From Onchocerca volvulus (lineage: Eukaryota > Nematoda > Chromadorea > Rhabditida > Onchocercidae): a stretch of 64,000 nucleotides of DNA. Below are positions 52,201-64,000 of this stretch, piece by piece. The stretch spans positions 15,640,554-15,704,553 of the forward strand of contig HG738138.1 of the NCBI GenBank assembly GCA_000499405.2, written 5' to 3'. Made by a program: the position numbers and the translations under genes. The notes beneath the pieces are model-generated. The model was not told the DNA's origin. It saw nothing but the letters and a program-made list of their open reading frames with translations, and did no database searches. The first letter of the stretch is position 1; the number at the start of each line of letters is the position of its first letter.

Positions 52201-53756
52201 CTCTGATTGTTCCCATCGTTCTACTTGCACTGACCTTTCTGAATGATACGAACTCCTTTGTTAAACTCTAACACAATTTATAGCATATTAATTTGTAGCG
52301 TAAAGAGAGTTTAATTTACAACAAATTTACGTAGCGCAAAGAGAGTTTACTCCATTTCACTATAGCACAAAATAATTTACAACGATATGTTAATTATAGC
52401 GTAAATTTCTATCATACAACGATTCTTTGATTATTTCCTCAGATCTATAGAATATTTCGATTATTCCAACAGTAATAGTGATTGATCTTTTATCACTGAG
52501 TTTGATAAGAATAACAGTGATTATATTTTTTAGCTTATTTTTTTTTTAAATGAAATTATGTCTAATTAATATATTAACAATATCTGATGCTTAATAAACG
52601 AATAAAACTTCTTAAATAATTGGCTATCTTATTTTTTCTAAAAAATTGATTCAGACATGTAATTATTCATAATCTCTGATTAAAATTAATTAGCTTCGAT
52701 AATTAATGTGTCTATTTTTCCAGGAAAAATGAGATAGTTCTGTTCGAATATTGTTCCATCTGAAGACTTTTTTTCTTGAAATCATTGCAAAAGGAAACGT
52801 TAAAGAAAAACGAATGAAATGTTCTATTAACGGAAAGTTTTGCATCTTAAAATTTCGAATTTTCTAATAGCTTCTTAAAAATTTTTTGGAACGTTTAACA
52901 AATGTTCTAAAATGATTCACTAGAAAAAAAAATAGAAAAACATACGGGCTCTTTCCATTATTTTTGATTTAATTTTGCCAACTTCCGATGGCAATTTTTC
53001 TCTAACCATTTTATTTACTGCAATAAAACAAAAATAAATCCACAATCGATGACATTGGCAATTGCTACTTTTTTTGCTCTTTTTTTATTCGAAAAAGAAA
53101 AGAAGCATCTACTATGCAATTATGGATTGTTTTATATCTGAAATTTAATTTGATCGAAAATCGCTTGACTTTTATAAGAGAAGAAAAAATTCGCTCGAAG
53201 AATTAGACAATCTGAAGTATGATTAAAAAAGTTTTGTAATTTTGAATTTTCAAACAATATGCATTAGCTAATTCTTTTCTAATTCATTAAACATTATTGA
53301 GATTTTTAACATTTATATGACCCCCATCTCCATTTTCAGTTTAATATTATGAAATTTAGTCAAGAATTGCATGATTACTAATGAAACTTTGAAATAAGTG
53401 TACAGAAAAATATTAGCTGATAATATTATCAAAATCATCATAATTCATCTGATTGTTCTTAAGTTATCAATGGTTAATTGATTTTGTTAATCTTAAGCGA
53501 CCAACTTCTTTACTTTAATCGCTTGAAATTATTTGTAAATATCTGGAAATTTCTTTATTTCTTTATCGACAAGAGGAATAGAACTTAAAAGAGGTGCTCT
53601 CTTGACAAGTTCTTAAGTTATCAAGAATTCATTTATTTCAAAGATTATTCCATTTTTTTTCTTTTTTTCATTTCTCATTCCTTGTTTTGTTTTATATCTC
53701 TGAAGTGAACAAATGATATTTTCATCGAACTTTGACATTTCGACCCAAGTGACTTT

Positions 53757-53757
<1 letters not shown>

Positions 53758-53818
<61 letters not shown>
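53758..53818. repeat. Uninterrupted T run of about 61 bases
   Basis: Longest homopolymer in the window. It is followed by AG and 70 bases later by an A/G-rich stretch. It may be a poly-A tail of a retroposed sequence on the minus strand, or an assembly/slippage product. Confidence 0.95.
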
Positions 53819-53820
<2 letters not shown>

Positions 53821-54241
53821 CTTAAAACTCAGTATAACTTATTTTTAACTACCCATTTTCATTTTTAGTTTTCATTGCTATTAAAACAAAAAAAAAAGAA
53901 AAAAAAAAGGAAAAAGAACAAATTGGTCAATAATATCGCAATTTGACATATATATATATATATATTTCGGACATTTATTGCTGAAACATAATATTATTGA
54001 TTAATGATTAGCATTAATTAAATAGGTTCTTATGATAAGCAATAATTAATCAAATAAATCGCCCCATTCAACGATTAATTCACTCATATTCATGAATATT
54101 GTCATAAAATATTATTTGCATATTGTAGGCAAAATTTTATGTTTTTCATAATTATTTCACACATTAAAAATACATTTTAGTTACTAATTGCGGGATTAAT
54201 TACACAACCAGCATATTGGTATATCAAAATGATAAATTCAG

Positions 54242-54562
54242 ATCAAGCAAACAACTCCTTGCTGGATCGATTAAGGCAGTATGCTCGCGAGACGCACTAC
54301 AAGATATGCTATATTCGAAGTTTGACTTTTTCGTTTTTATAAATGAAATAGCATTATCCGAGATCATTAATGCACGTTTTGGATATTTAAATTAACTCAT
54401 CAATATTTTAAAGAAAGTTTACGAAATGAATATCGTTGGATTCTTTTTACCTCATTTATTGACGAACGTTTTGGATAAATTTTGTTATTCAAATAAAAAT
54501 AAAGGAATGAAAGCAGAAGAAGCTGTAAATTGTGCTGCAAAAATCAACAAAAAGTCAGTCCG
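54242..54562 (+). other. Two exon-like open segments, unassigned
   Basis: Segment 1 (54242-54395) follows an ATTCAG acceptor and reads SSKQLLAGSIKAVCSRDAL, then MLYSKFDFFVFINEIAL, to a TAA. Segment 2 (54414-54562) reads KVYEMNIVGFFLPHLLTNVL, then KAEEAVNCAAKINKK, and ends at a GTAATA donor. Codon use looks like protein in both, but segment 1 ends in a stop and I find no further exons, so this may be a decayed gene. The block around YSKFDFF faintly recalls the core of xylosyltransferase-type enzymes; I do not rely on it. Confidence 0.25.
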
Positions 54563-57099
54563 GTAATAAAATTAAGTAATTTATGGATCAATTTCTAAAT
54601 GCAGCATTGAAAAATATTACTGATTGGTAAGCGCTTCCAATGAGAGAATTTTTGTCGGTTGGAAATTAAAATTGCTTAAGGTCATTCTTTTTTTAATAGA
54701 AGAATATTTCAAACTTTTACATTTGAATTCTATTTTTCTGCTTTCTTTAAAATAGAAAGCAGAAAAATTTTCATTTTGATCCGATTTGTTATGAAATTTA
54801 TGAATTGAATTATATCAATTATATCTTCTCGAGAAGAAATATTTTCACAAATTGAATTGAAGATATGATGAAAATTTAATGGACTTCTATTTAATATTTT
54901 AAAAAACAATCATTTCGGATGAAGACGAGCCATTTTCAAATTTTCTTGAAAATGATAGTGCATTTTCTTTGCTCCAATTCATTTTAAGCGGACTTATTTA
55001 TAAAATTTCTACCTCTAATAAAATACTGAAAAATACTTTTTTTTTTAATTAGAATTTTTCTATTTAATTTACTTTCCTTACTTGTGTATTTATGCTATTT
55101 TTTTCGTATTGATAATCTTTAAAATCAAAGATTTTTCATTTTACTAATCTATTTGATTGGTAAGAAAACTTTTTGCAGCAGAAAAAAAAAGCATTTTTTT
55201 TGAAGGATTTATTTCATACAATCCGATTTTGATGCAACCTGAATCATTCGAATTTTAAGACATTTTTGATTGAAATAAACAAAAAAAGCATACGACAGAT
55301 GGGATAAATATAATAAACACTGATAAATGAATGCTTTTCTTTTCTTTTAATGAAAGTAAAAGTATTTCTCTATGTCCATTCAAATAAACGAAAAATTACA
55401 CTTCTCAACTCGGCGATGAATAACTTTTCCCTCTCATTTCGACTTATTTGACATATCAATCATTCTATTCACTTTTTCTAACCATTTGTTAAAAAGTTGA
55501 AATTTTTTTTTTTACCAAATGTTGAAAAAGACTTACATTCACACGCTGATGAAAATGTTCGAAAACATACTTCGAAAAACAAGTAAGTTAAGTTATATGT
55601 TATGGATAAAATTTCAGCAGAATTCGTTCATATTTCAGCTTCCTTCATCATCAGAATTAATAATTATTATTGTAAGCATAAGCAGATTGTTGATTGCAAG
55701 AAATAAATCATCTAAAATTGTGTATTTTACGAGATTTTGTCATTTCTCTCGGGATTTATTGAGGAAAGTATTAATAGCGGAAATTACGCTTGAGCTTCTC
55801 ACAACACTTATATTCAAAAAGTTGCTTGATTTTCGTATTTTATTCTCACTTATAGTTTTTAAAAATGCAGGATTAAGCTTCAGTTTTGCATTTGTAGTAT
55901 CCGGAAAATATGTCTTCTGATTTAGGAATTGAAATCATTCTTTTTCCGGATGCATTCAGTAACATTCTTCCTTTCTTGTTCAGAAATATTCCAACAGAGG
56001 CTTCTCTCGTCTCTTTTCTGTTGATAAATATAATTCTAAAGTTAAATTTCATTTCTTTTATTTTCCTACAATATCAGTTTTCACAGCAGTTGCTAATTGC
56101 TACTTTCGGATCAGATAAATCATCTGGAAATTCCATCCAATTTTGCACGGATAAAGATTCAGATGCTTCCACAAAATTCAAATTTCCTCAAACACGTACT
56201 CGTAATGAATAAAAATCAAAATAGCAATCATAAAATAATCCTTTTGATTTTGACTCGATCTAATGGGCATTCATATTATCTATCTAAAGATTACCAGTTT
56301 ATTTTACAAACTTTATCCTTTTTTTTTAGTTACTTATGATTTACATATGATTGTTATAATTTAAATGAAATTCATTAAAATCATATTTCTCGATTGAATC
56401 GTCAGATTCTCGAATCCTTTACTAAAACTTGTCTTTGAATAATTCCTTGTATAATCAGGATAAAATGTTAAATTCTGTTTTCTTTTTTTAAAATATTTCG
56501 TCTGCCACAAAGTCATTTGTTCATGTTTTACTTTTTATCGTAATTTTTCATTTCGACTGATTTCTTTTATTTTGAATTTTTTAATAAACTCTTTTATATT
56601 CTCGAACTTTTAAATAAAATTTATATTCATCAATTTCAAATGTTAATATTAGATCCAAGCATCATCTATCAATTCATCACATTTCTATGTTTTCTTTTTT
56701 CTCCCTTTAGTTCTCATGTATCATGTATCTTGTTTTTTAAAATGTTTCAAAATGTAATCCCTGATTACGATCATATAGAATTGTTTTCCAATTGCGTCAC
56801 AGAATTTAATCAATGTGTTTCCTTTCCATTGGTTTAAGCTAACATCTGTTTTACAAATATATTACTGTGATTTCTATCTAATTCATTTCTAGTTGATGTT
56901 AACGTTTTATCAATGCTATTTCCGACATTGCGATACATCTGTCTTCTTTATTTTCCGGAAAGTGACAGATGTCATTGAGTTTTTCTAATATGCAAGAATT
57001 TAATGAAACTAGTTGACAAATTCAGTTAAGTAGATGAGAGAAATCGAAAAAAAAAAAAAAAAAAAGAGAAAGTTTGGTTTGCATCATATTAGTGTTACC

Positions 57100-57312
57100 A
57101 TACTTGGCCAATACTTATCGATGTATCAAAAATACTTGCCAATATATTATTTGACCAATATTTACTGATTTATATTGCTTTGCCAATATTTACCAATCTA
57201 TCATACCTACTAATATGTGTTACACAGTCAATATTTATCGATATAACAAGATTTACCAATGTTTTATTACTTGGCCAATATTTACGAATACATCAATACT
57301 TAACAAAATATA
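57100..57312. repeat. Degenerate minisatellite with TTGGCCAATATTTA core
   Basis: Cores CTTGGCCAATACTTATCGAT, TTGACCAATATTTACTGATTT, TTGCCAATATTTACCAATCTA, CAGTCAATATTTATCGATA and TTGGCCAATATTTACGAATA occur every 40-55 bases, with shorter ACTTGCCAATATA copies between. Confidence 0.8.
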
Positions 57313-58077
57313 TTTGATACGATGCTATAATATTCCTCACTAACTTTCCACTAAATTTTGATAATTAAATTTTAGAAAAGAGATAATTTCTTCATAATTT
57401 AAATTTTTTCTATCACAGCAATTTTCTCTTCCTTCTTCTCTTAATAAAATGAAATAATCAGAAATGATCAAATTAAATTCTTGTTGGATATATTAATAAG
57501 GAAATTTAGACAATTATAATTTATTTCAACTTAAATAAAAATAATCTGAATTACCGATTTATTTTTCGTATTACTTTAATAATTTACTTTATGGATTATG
57601 AAGCATAAATTCATCGTTTTCTTAACCTATTCGACATGATTCTAACTTATTGAACTTTGTTTTATTTTGTAAAGTCAATTTTTCTATTTCATACCTTACA
57701 TGCGTTATAGGAAATATCGCAAATATAAAAATGCATTACAGATAAGTATCACAAATATAAATTGCCTTTTGTAATAAGTTAAAATATATGTTGATATTGA
57801 CAGCTTTTAAGAAAAAGAAAGCTAATAATACATGAATTTGTATTTCTTTTCCATGATAGCTGCAAAAAAGTTCTCAATTATTTTTACTTTGATTGCAATT
57901 TACATTCAAAACCATCAATCATGCTTATCAGCTACGACATCGAATGGTGCTTTCTTGGCTCTTTTATCGAAATAAGCATATATTTAGCATCCTAGTCTTC
58001 TTCTTTTCTTCTTCGAAGCAATTTTAAATTTTGTAATCAAATTAAATTTTTTTAATCATTATTCATTTATCCATTAA

Positions 58078-58172
58078 TATTTGGTTTGTTTACTTATTTA
58101 TTTATCTATTTAATTAGTTTGTTTATTTATTTATTTGTTTATTTATTTATTTATTTGTCTATTTATTTACTT
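58078..58172. repeat. TTTA microsatellite
   Basis: Imperfect TTTA/TTTG tetranucleotide run of about 95 bases. Confidence 0.9.
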
Positions 58173-58889
58173 TGAATTGATTACATTCCTAATCCTTTTC
58201 ATAAAAATCTTAGTGTTTCGTCCTTACGATGAGAATTAACTTGATTTATAGTTGTCTTCGTAAAAATGATCTAGACAAAACATCTAGAATTTTCATTTAG
58301 AAGTTTCTACATCTTTTTCAAATTTTTTTTCAAGCTAGAACAGATCAACTTTGCTATGATAAGCTGTCTATGTTTGATTGATTTTTAGAACAGACTCCAT
58401 TATTTTTATGATAGGAAGTGGATAAGAAACACAATAAGAATTAAAGTTCTTTTTTGGTTCCAAGATGGATTATCTTCGCGGCATTTTATATATTTCAAAT
58501 CCTTAATTCAATTAGATGAATATTTTTTAACCTATACTTTGTCATTCCTTTGTTTCTTATAATGATTATAACGATAGGACCAAAAAAGCTTATCCTTTTA
58601 TATAAATGTTCGATTTTTGCTTTTTAATTTTCAAATAGTTCTTGATAATAATATTGTAATTTGCATCCCAATATTTTTATTTTTTTCACTGCCGCAATTT
58701 CAATGCTATCAAATGATGAAATTGAATTATTTCAAATTATTTTATTGGAAAGTAAAAACATACATTGTATCTTAATTTCATTTAAATCTCCCATTTGCTT
58801 ATTTGCTTTTCAATTTAATCGCTCAATTATTTTTCTACATATCAATGATTCAATCTATTTATAGCATGCATAAATTGTAAAAGGATAGT

Positions 58890-59190
58890 AAATTGTGATT
58901 GATTCTAATTTAATTCTAATTCATTCTAATCGACTGATTCTATTTACGGCATTTGATTTGCGATTGTGATTGTAATTGATTCGATTGATTGCAATAGTAA
59001 AGGGACTGCAAGTTTTTTTTTTTCGGAAATTGCGATTAAATTTTAATTTGATTCTAATGCATTAGTTTTAGTCGATTGATTCTAATTGCGATCAGTTGTT
59101 TGCGATTGTGATTGATTTTGATTGCAATTGTGAAGAAATAGCAAGTTTCTTTTCCTTTTTTTTTTTTTTTTTTTTCAAAAATTGCTATTG
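58890..59190. repeat. Tandem duplication of about 150 bases
   Basis: The halves share AATTTAATT-T-ATTC-TAAT-G-CGATTGATTCTA, TTTGCGATTGTGATTG, GATT-GATTGCAAT-GT-AAG and GCAAGTTTCTTTT-type ends running into a T tract and AAATTGC-ATT. Confidence 0.75.
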
Positions 59191-62100
59191 ATTTTGTTTT
59201 ATAAAGCAAGAAATATGGGTTGTAAATCAGATAATTTATTTGACATTCACTGAACTGGGAAATTTTTGAGTACTCATCAGGATTACATAAATATGTTTAT
59301 TTTGAAAGCAACCAAAGATAAGCTTCAAAGATTCGAATAAATGACATGAATTATAAAAACTTAACATCAACTTATTGACATGCATTTTTTTAAAGTTGTT
59401 ATTTCGAATTTTTTGAAAGCTATATTTCATTCGAAATTCACGCCAGTAAAATTTATTCAGGCAAATAAAATATTTGACAATTTTTAATTATTTTAGGAAG
59501 CAATAAAAATATTTGACAATTTTAATGAGAATATTAATGTAGGATGATATCTGGCACGAAATTATGCTTCCAAGCAAAGAAATATGTCGAATTCAAACGC
59601 TTGAATTGTTTTGAAATTGAGTTTAAATGTGTGTGTGTAACATTCCAAAATTCTTTGAATTTTTATTTTTTTTTCTTTTTTCTCATATATTGTTCAAAAT
59701 TCTTTTTTAATATTCGGTGATTTGGATTGATGTCATCTCATTATTCGTCATTCATTTTTCTTCATTCTTCGTTTCCTTTTCTCGTTTTTTTTTTTTTCAA
59801 ATTTTCCTGCTAATAGCAAAATGTCAAGACGGATATCATTTGAATAGTGTTATAAATCTCAATTTTCTTTATTTTTTATTTTATTTTTTCTTTTTTTGAA
59901 GTATATAAGTACCATAATTCCCATTTCTATTTTTTTGTTTTAATTATTTATTCATTTTTTCCGCAGTGAATTCTGTCATTGCCTGCGTTAATATGCAGAA
60001 TTTTTGCTAATATCTTCTGCGAAAGTCATATTTACAAATCAATGCTAAAGAATCTTTCTCTTTATGTTTTTATCGTCATCTGAATTCATTCATCGCTAAT
60101 TTGTCGAACTGTTGTTCCACTTATCATTTATCTTTTAAATATTTGAACTATCATTTCAATTTATCACTATATTTTTTAACAAATCCAATATATGTCTTTT
60201 AAGTAATTCGAACTATTATTTCACTTGTCATCGTAGTTTTTAACTAATTATCTTTTAAATGATTTATTTTACCAACATTTACTCTTCATTTGTTGCATTG
60301 AAAAATGGAATTCTTCCATTTCGTATTGATTTTTGATGACATATAATTGATAAATTTATTTCGCATAAATTCTCAAGTTCAATCGAATTTCCCTTTTCAA
60401 TTGCTCGTGCGAGTAGTGTTTAACTTTTTTTTTTTTTATCGTTTTATTCAAAAAAGAATCCAAACTGTTTAATAATTTTTGATAACAATCTAATAATTTC
60501 AATGAACAAAGTCATTTTTATTTCATTGAAGAAAAGGTGAAAATGGATTTGTTGTTAAACCATCAGATGATTATTCAGGTCATCATTGATAAACAAATGG
60601 TTAATTATTTTCGAGCAATTGTTGACTATCGAATTCACTCAAAACTACTCTAAAAATTTGTTTCCACTATTTTATTTTGATTTAAACGATCCAAGCTACT
60701 TCAAAACAAATCTAAGCTTTATGACAATTTAATAGGCAATCTAGCGAATCTCAATGAACTAATCCAATTTTGTTGATGAAATGAAAGAAAAAGAAATCAT
60801 TGAAGTTGTTTTGAACAAATCGCAAATTGATTCGAGAGATTCGATAAAAGCCGCTATCATATAATAATGAACAATGATTTGCAGCATCACCTGACAGTCT
60901 AGTTAGCTAATTAAATTAAATGAAAGTGGGTTTGTTATATTTTGCTATTAGAAGTTTTTCACTTTTCAATGATTATTTCATCAAATATAATGATATATGG
61001 TAGAACTATTTCATCTCAAATTTCAAATTTATCTACTTTAAGTTTTAAATTTACACAATTTTAGAATTTGTGCCAGAAAAATCCTTCTCCTTTCGAAATA
61101 ACAGAAATATAAGTGCTAAGTTCATCGATAAATTTTCAGTGTACACTTGCTTAATTTTCTATTTCACCTTCTTCCACTTTTCCTCACATTATGTGAATGT
61201 TTTCATTTGCATCGGCTGATTTAAACTCTATTTGAAATTTTAAAAATCGAAAAAAACATCACGATATGGGAATTTTATCTGCATTTCATATCTAAATTAA
61301 CATTTCACATCACAGAAGATATAAAAACTTGCATTAAAAAACATTAAATTTTAACTTCAGAAGTATGTTTTCCAACTTTTCATGTATTTACTTCCCGAGA
61401 ATTTTTACTAAATACTAGAAAAGGATTCACTTATTTTTATTTTTGCAATATTTTTGTCTTTTATGTTCAATTGTTTCATATTTAAATTCTATTTTTGTCA
61501 AATAATGTTGCCCGGAAGATGATATTCTGTTTTTAAAAGATTCAGAAATGTTGACAAGCTTCAAATTTATCTTAATATTCAACTGATTAAAATAGCTATG
61601 TTTGATTACTTTTAAGTTCAACTTAGCTTAGAACTTGGAAGAACCATCGTTCATGATCTTATAGCTATTTGAAATTTGATTTTTCATTCCAAATTAGGTA
61701 ATGCATGAATTGAAATAAATAATGCAATAAAATATATATTTTTTTTTAATCTTCCTATCCTTACAATATTAGAAGTTCTTTCCTCTTAAAATGAAACAAA
61801 ATTTCTTAAATTTGAAATTTCGAAATGATAATATAATATACTTCAATTGTATTTGCTTACATTTCATCCCAAATTTAACAGAAATAGCGAGAGAAATTCT
61901 TTTCAATTTTTATATTAATGTACAAAAAAATTACTGAAATGATTTTATTGAGGGGAAAATTCTTGCATATACTTTTGAAATAATAAATCAATGCAAAATT
62001 GAGAATTAGTCATAGTTTAAAAAAAATATAAGGTTGGAAATTAGTTTTAATTGAAGCTAATGTAAGATTGAGAATTAGTCCCAATTTTAATTAATGTGAA

Positions 62101-62264
62101 TTAGAAAACTAATCGCAATGGTTGAATTTCACTTTTTTTTTTTTTTTTTGCAAGAAGTTTTGATTTTAAACATTTATTTGAGAAATAACTTATAAAAATT
62201 CATTTATTTATTTGTTTATTTATTCAGCAACAAATTTCGCTTTATTATTTGTTGATTTATAGCA

Positions 62265-62903
62265 ATGGAATCAGATGAATTAGATGAAATGATGAAATGG
62301 GAAGCAAACATTCAACCACCAACAATCGATGAATTACGTACATATACGAAGAATATATTTGGCTGTAAATACATCAAATATATGTATTCCAAATTTAAAA
62401 ATGTTCGTTTTATTTTAATTATTCGATTGTTGCTTGCAAAAAAAAAAAAAAAAAAGAGAGGATTGAAACTTTGAAAAAATAGATGGATAGAAAAATATTA
62501 GAAACAGTAAATAATAATATAACAAATTAAATTTCTTTGCAATCATAACATGTTAAGTGACATTTCGGTAACAGTTGCTTGAAGCTTTCTTCTATCCAGC
62601 TTTTTTAAATTTAAATATTCTGTTATATCATTTTTCGTGATGAAACAATTTGATTACTTAATCAACGATTTTTTTTTCTGAAATAGGCACTTGTATTTTC
62701 CATATTCTTACATCTTATCAATGTGAATAATTATATCTTATCAGTAATCATGAAAATTGATGCAGGAATGTCCGACAGGTAGAATGCGTATAGCTAATTT
62801 TAAGAAAATGTTTGGTTCCTATTTTCCACCGTGTCTCGATGATGCATATGTCCTGAGGTTATTCACAGCATTCGCTAATGGTAAAGAAGAAATGACTTTT
62901 AAG
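62265..62903 (+). CDS. Neuronal calcium sensor / KChIP-like EF-hand protein, 5' part
   Basis: Recoverin-superfamily protein, a cytoplasmic calcium sensor typical of neurons. Two coding exons are seen: 62265-62402 and 62766-62903, both phase 0, 92 residues. The ATG lies two bases after the acceptor TTTATAG, a likely spliced-leader site. Residues 15-30 read ANIQPPTIDELRTYTK, the usual lead-in. The degenerate first EF-hand region follows, with KYIKYMYSKFKN/ECPTGRMRIANFKKMF (the exon joint falls at the slash) and DDAYVLRLFTAFANGKEEMTF. The CPTGR motif replaces a working first calcium site, as in the whole family. Exons for EF-hands 2 to 4 are not found before the window ends, so the gene probably continues beyond 64000 after a long intron. 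Intron 1 uses a GTTCGT donor. Confidence 0.85.
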
Positions 62904-63719
62904 GTGATAAAATTTACCTGTTTTGAATATTCATTGGAAAATAGTACAATTAAAGTTAAAAAAATAGGTTCATTTATGCCAAATAATTTCAGGTAATATT
63001 TTATTAGCATAAAGAGTGTAGCGTGTAACAGAACTATCATCTTTCTACTTATGTTAAATATGAGATCAAAAATAAACTGATTGATTTTGAAATCGATAGT
63101 TATTGATTGATTGCTCTGAAGACTGGTAAAAAATGAGAGGTAGTAAGTATCGATTAGGATTAATGGTTTATCAGATTGATACAGTAGGAAATTGTGATTT
63201 TTGAGCCATTTGAACTTTGTTGTTTTCTTCTGAAATGCATTCGCAAAATATCATATAGCATTTCAATGTTCATTTTTTACTTCATCTTTTATTGCTACTA
63301 CTTGCTACATATATTTTGAAAGAGAAAGTTGCAAGCAAAGAGCAAATTTAAGTCAATTTTTTCGCTTTAATTCAGAATCCACAGGTAACTTGCAATGCAC
63401 AGATAACTTGCATAGCACAGACAACTTGCAATGCCAATTGAAGCATTTCATCTGCAATTTACTACTAAATAACTGCAAGAATAGTTCAGTAAATCTCATA
63501 AAAATGACGATTTTGACGATTAAAATGTAACGACTGGTCATCAGGAATGGACAATGACCAACTGAGAGAAATTGTTGATTTCAATCATCTTACAGCTATA
63601 AAAATTGCCGAAAAATTAAACTCAGCCATATTAAGATTTTTCGGTATTTCAATCAAATAGATCAAATTATTGTGTCTTTATAAATCGATCGATAATTAAA
63701 TAAATCATCCAGAAGTGTC

Positions 63720-64000
63720 GCCTTCTTTTATACGAAACTTTCATCGAAAAATGGATCATTGATTGGGTGGAACAAGAAGCTCTAAAGTTTCTGACAAAAA
63801 AAGGTCATAATCACTAAGTGATGATTTGTTCCCGTCATAGATTTCTGAATCCCGACGTCGTAAAATACATCGAATGCAATTCTTCAATCTTCTCGCTATA
63901 ATGCTCAATCAAAATTCTGAATCAAACTTTAGAGTTGTTGAACAAGTTGGCTTACATAATTTTGTTTTATCATCTACCATATCTGACATCACCCTTCCGC
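63720..64000 (+). pseudogene. Possible BED/hAT transposase remnant, runs off window
   Basis: From 63842 to the window edge the plus strand is open for about 52 codons after TCATAG. It reads HRMQFFNLLAIMLNQN, then FRVVEQVGLHNFVLSSTISD and ITLP. This fits the hAT-transposase stretch in which a Phe/Val-Val-Glu-x-x-Gly-(Phe) motif is followed by a Pro-Ser-Arg after about 15 residues; the window ends at the Pro. About 100 bases upstream SVAFFYTKLSSKNGS and LTKKGHNH, in two frames, resemble a broken BED zinc finger. It lies in the presumed intron or 3' flank of the calcium-sensor gene. Confidence 0.4.

Larger units (their letters stand above)
45584..54240. other. Gene-poor intergenic region, first part
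   Basis: AT-rich DNA without a supported gene. It contains a duplicated segment near 48855-49250, a small repeated GCG-AAAGAGAGTTTA motif at about 52298 and 52336, two related pieces at about 51927-51990 and 52466-52525, and the T run at 53758. A 63-codon plus-strand frame at 50390-50581 is weakly coding-like but stands alone. Confidence 0.5.
54563..62250. other. Gene-poor intergenic region, second part
   Basis: Mostly T-rich plus-strand DNA without a supported gene. The longest open frame of the window (55519-55920, 133 codons) lies here but is Ile/Leu/Phe-rich without any recognisable domain. Repeats at 57100, 58078 and 58890 are listed separately. Confidence 0.45.

Noticed and set aside
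55519..55920. 133-codon plus-strand ORF, longest in the window
   Set aside because: Rich in Ile, Leu, Phe and Lys as expected from AT-rich DNA; no domain, no homologue recognised and no neighbouring exons in phase.
55873..56017. Minus-strand open piece ending GYYKCKTEA, reminiscent of an immunoglobulin F-strand
   Set aside because: The motif is short, no matching first cysteine/tryptophan exon is in phase, and the plus strand is equally open.

Overview
The window is nuclear DNA of a nematode. It is strongly AT-rich, and its genes are split into many short exons with nematode-type acceptors (TTTCAG, TTTTAG). Start codons of several genes lie a few bases after such an acceptor, as expected for spliced-leader trans-splicing. 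Gene content (a DM-domain gene, NUF2/HIM-10, ILF2, an InaF-motif protein, a KChIP-like calcium sensor) and a BEL/Pao retrotransposon fit Nematoda. Long introns and AT-richness suggest a filarial or other spirurid worm, but that is inference. No bacterial or viral genome segment and no CRISPR array is present.

Layout. (1) 2827-11535, minus strand: DM-domain transcription-factor gene, four exons found, with the zinc module split by a 4 kb intron. (2) 11536-20274: long non-coding stretch with microsatellites, a 60 bp-class minisatellite and a 33 bp-stem hairpin. (3) 20275-23076, plus: ILF2/NF45 homologue, ten exons, 393 residues. (4) 23773-29795, plus: NUF2/HIM-10 kinetochore protein, ten exons, 486 residues; a spliced 70-codon frame overlaps its first exon in another frame. 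(5) 30717-38327, minus: decayed BEL/Pao element with diverged LTRs; its protease/reverse-transcriptase block is replaced by two diverged 0.6 kb direct repeats. (6) 38838-41086, minus: InaF-motif membrane protein gene. (7) 41087-42718: satellite-like repeats and a decayed coding remnant. (8) 42719-45496, plus: single-pass membrane protein gene of unknown family with a tandemly duplicated exon. (9) 45584-62264: gene-poor DNA with duplications, a 61-base T run and a few exon-like open frames. (10) 62265-62903, plus: first two coding exons of a neuronal-calcium-sensor/KChIP-like gene running off the window, and at the very end a probable BED/hAT transposase remnant.

The host genes do not form one pathway. 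All exon models were built by hand from splice signals, phase continuity and family resemblance; the phases of every joined exon agree, but none has been checked against transcripts. Cross-gene features worth attention are a recurrent unusual 5' splice site GTTCGT, two probable GC-AG introns, and two acceptors of the form AATTAAG.
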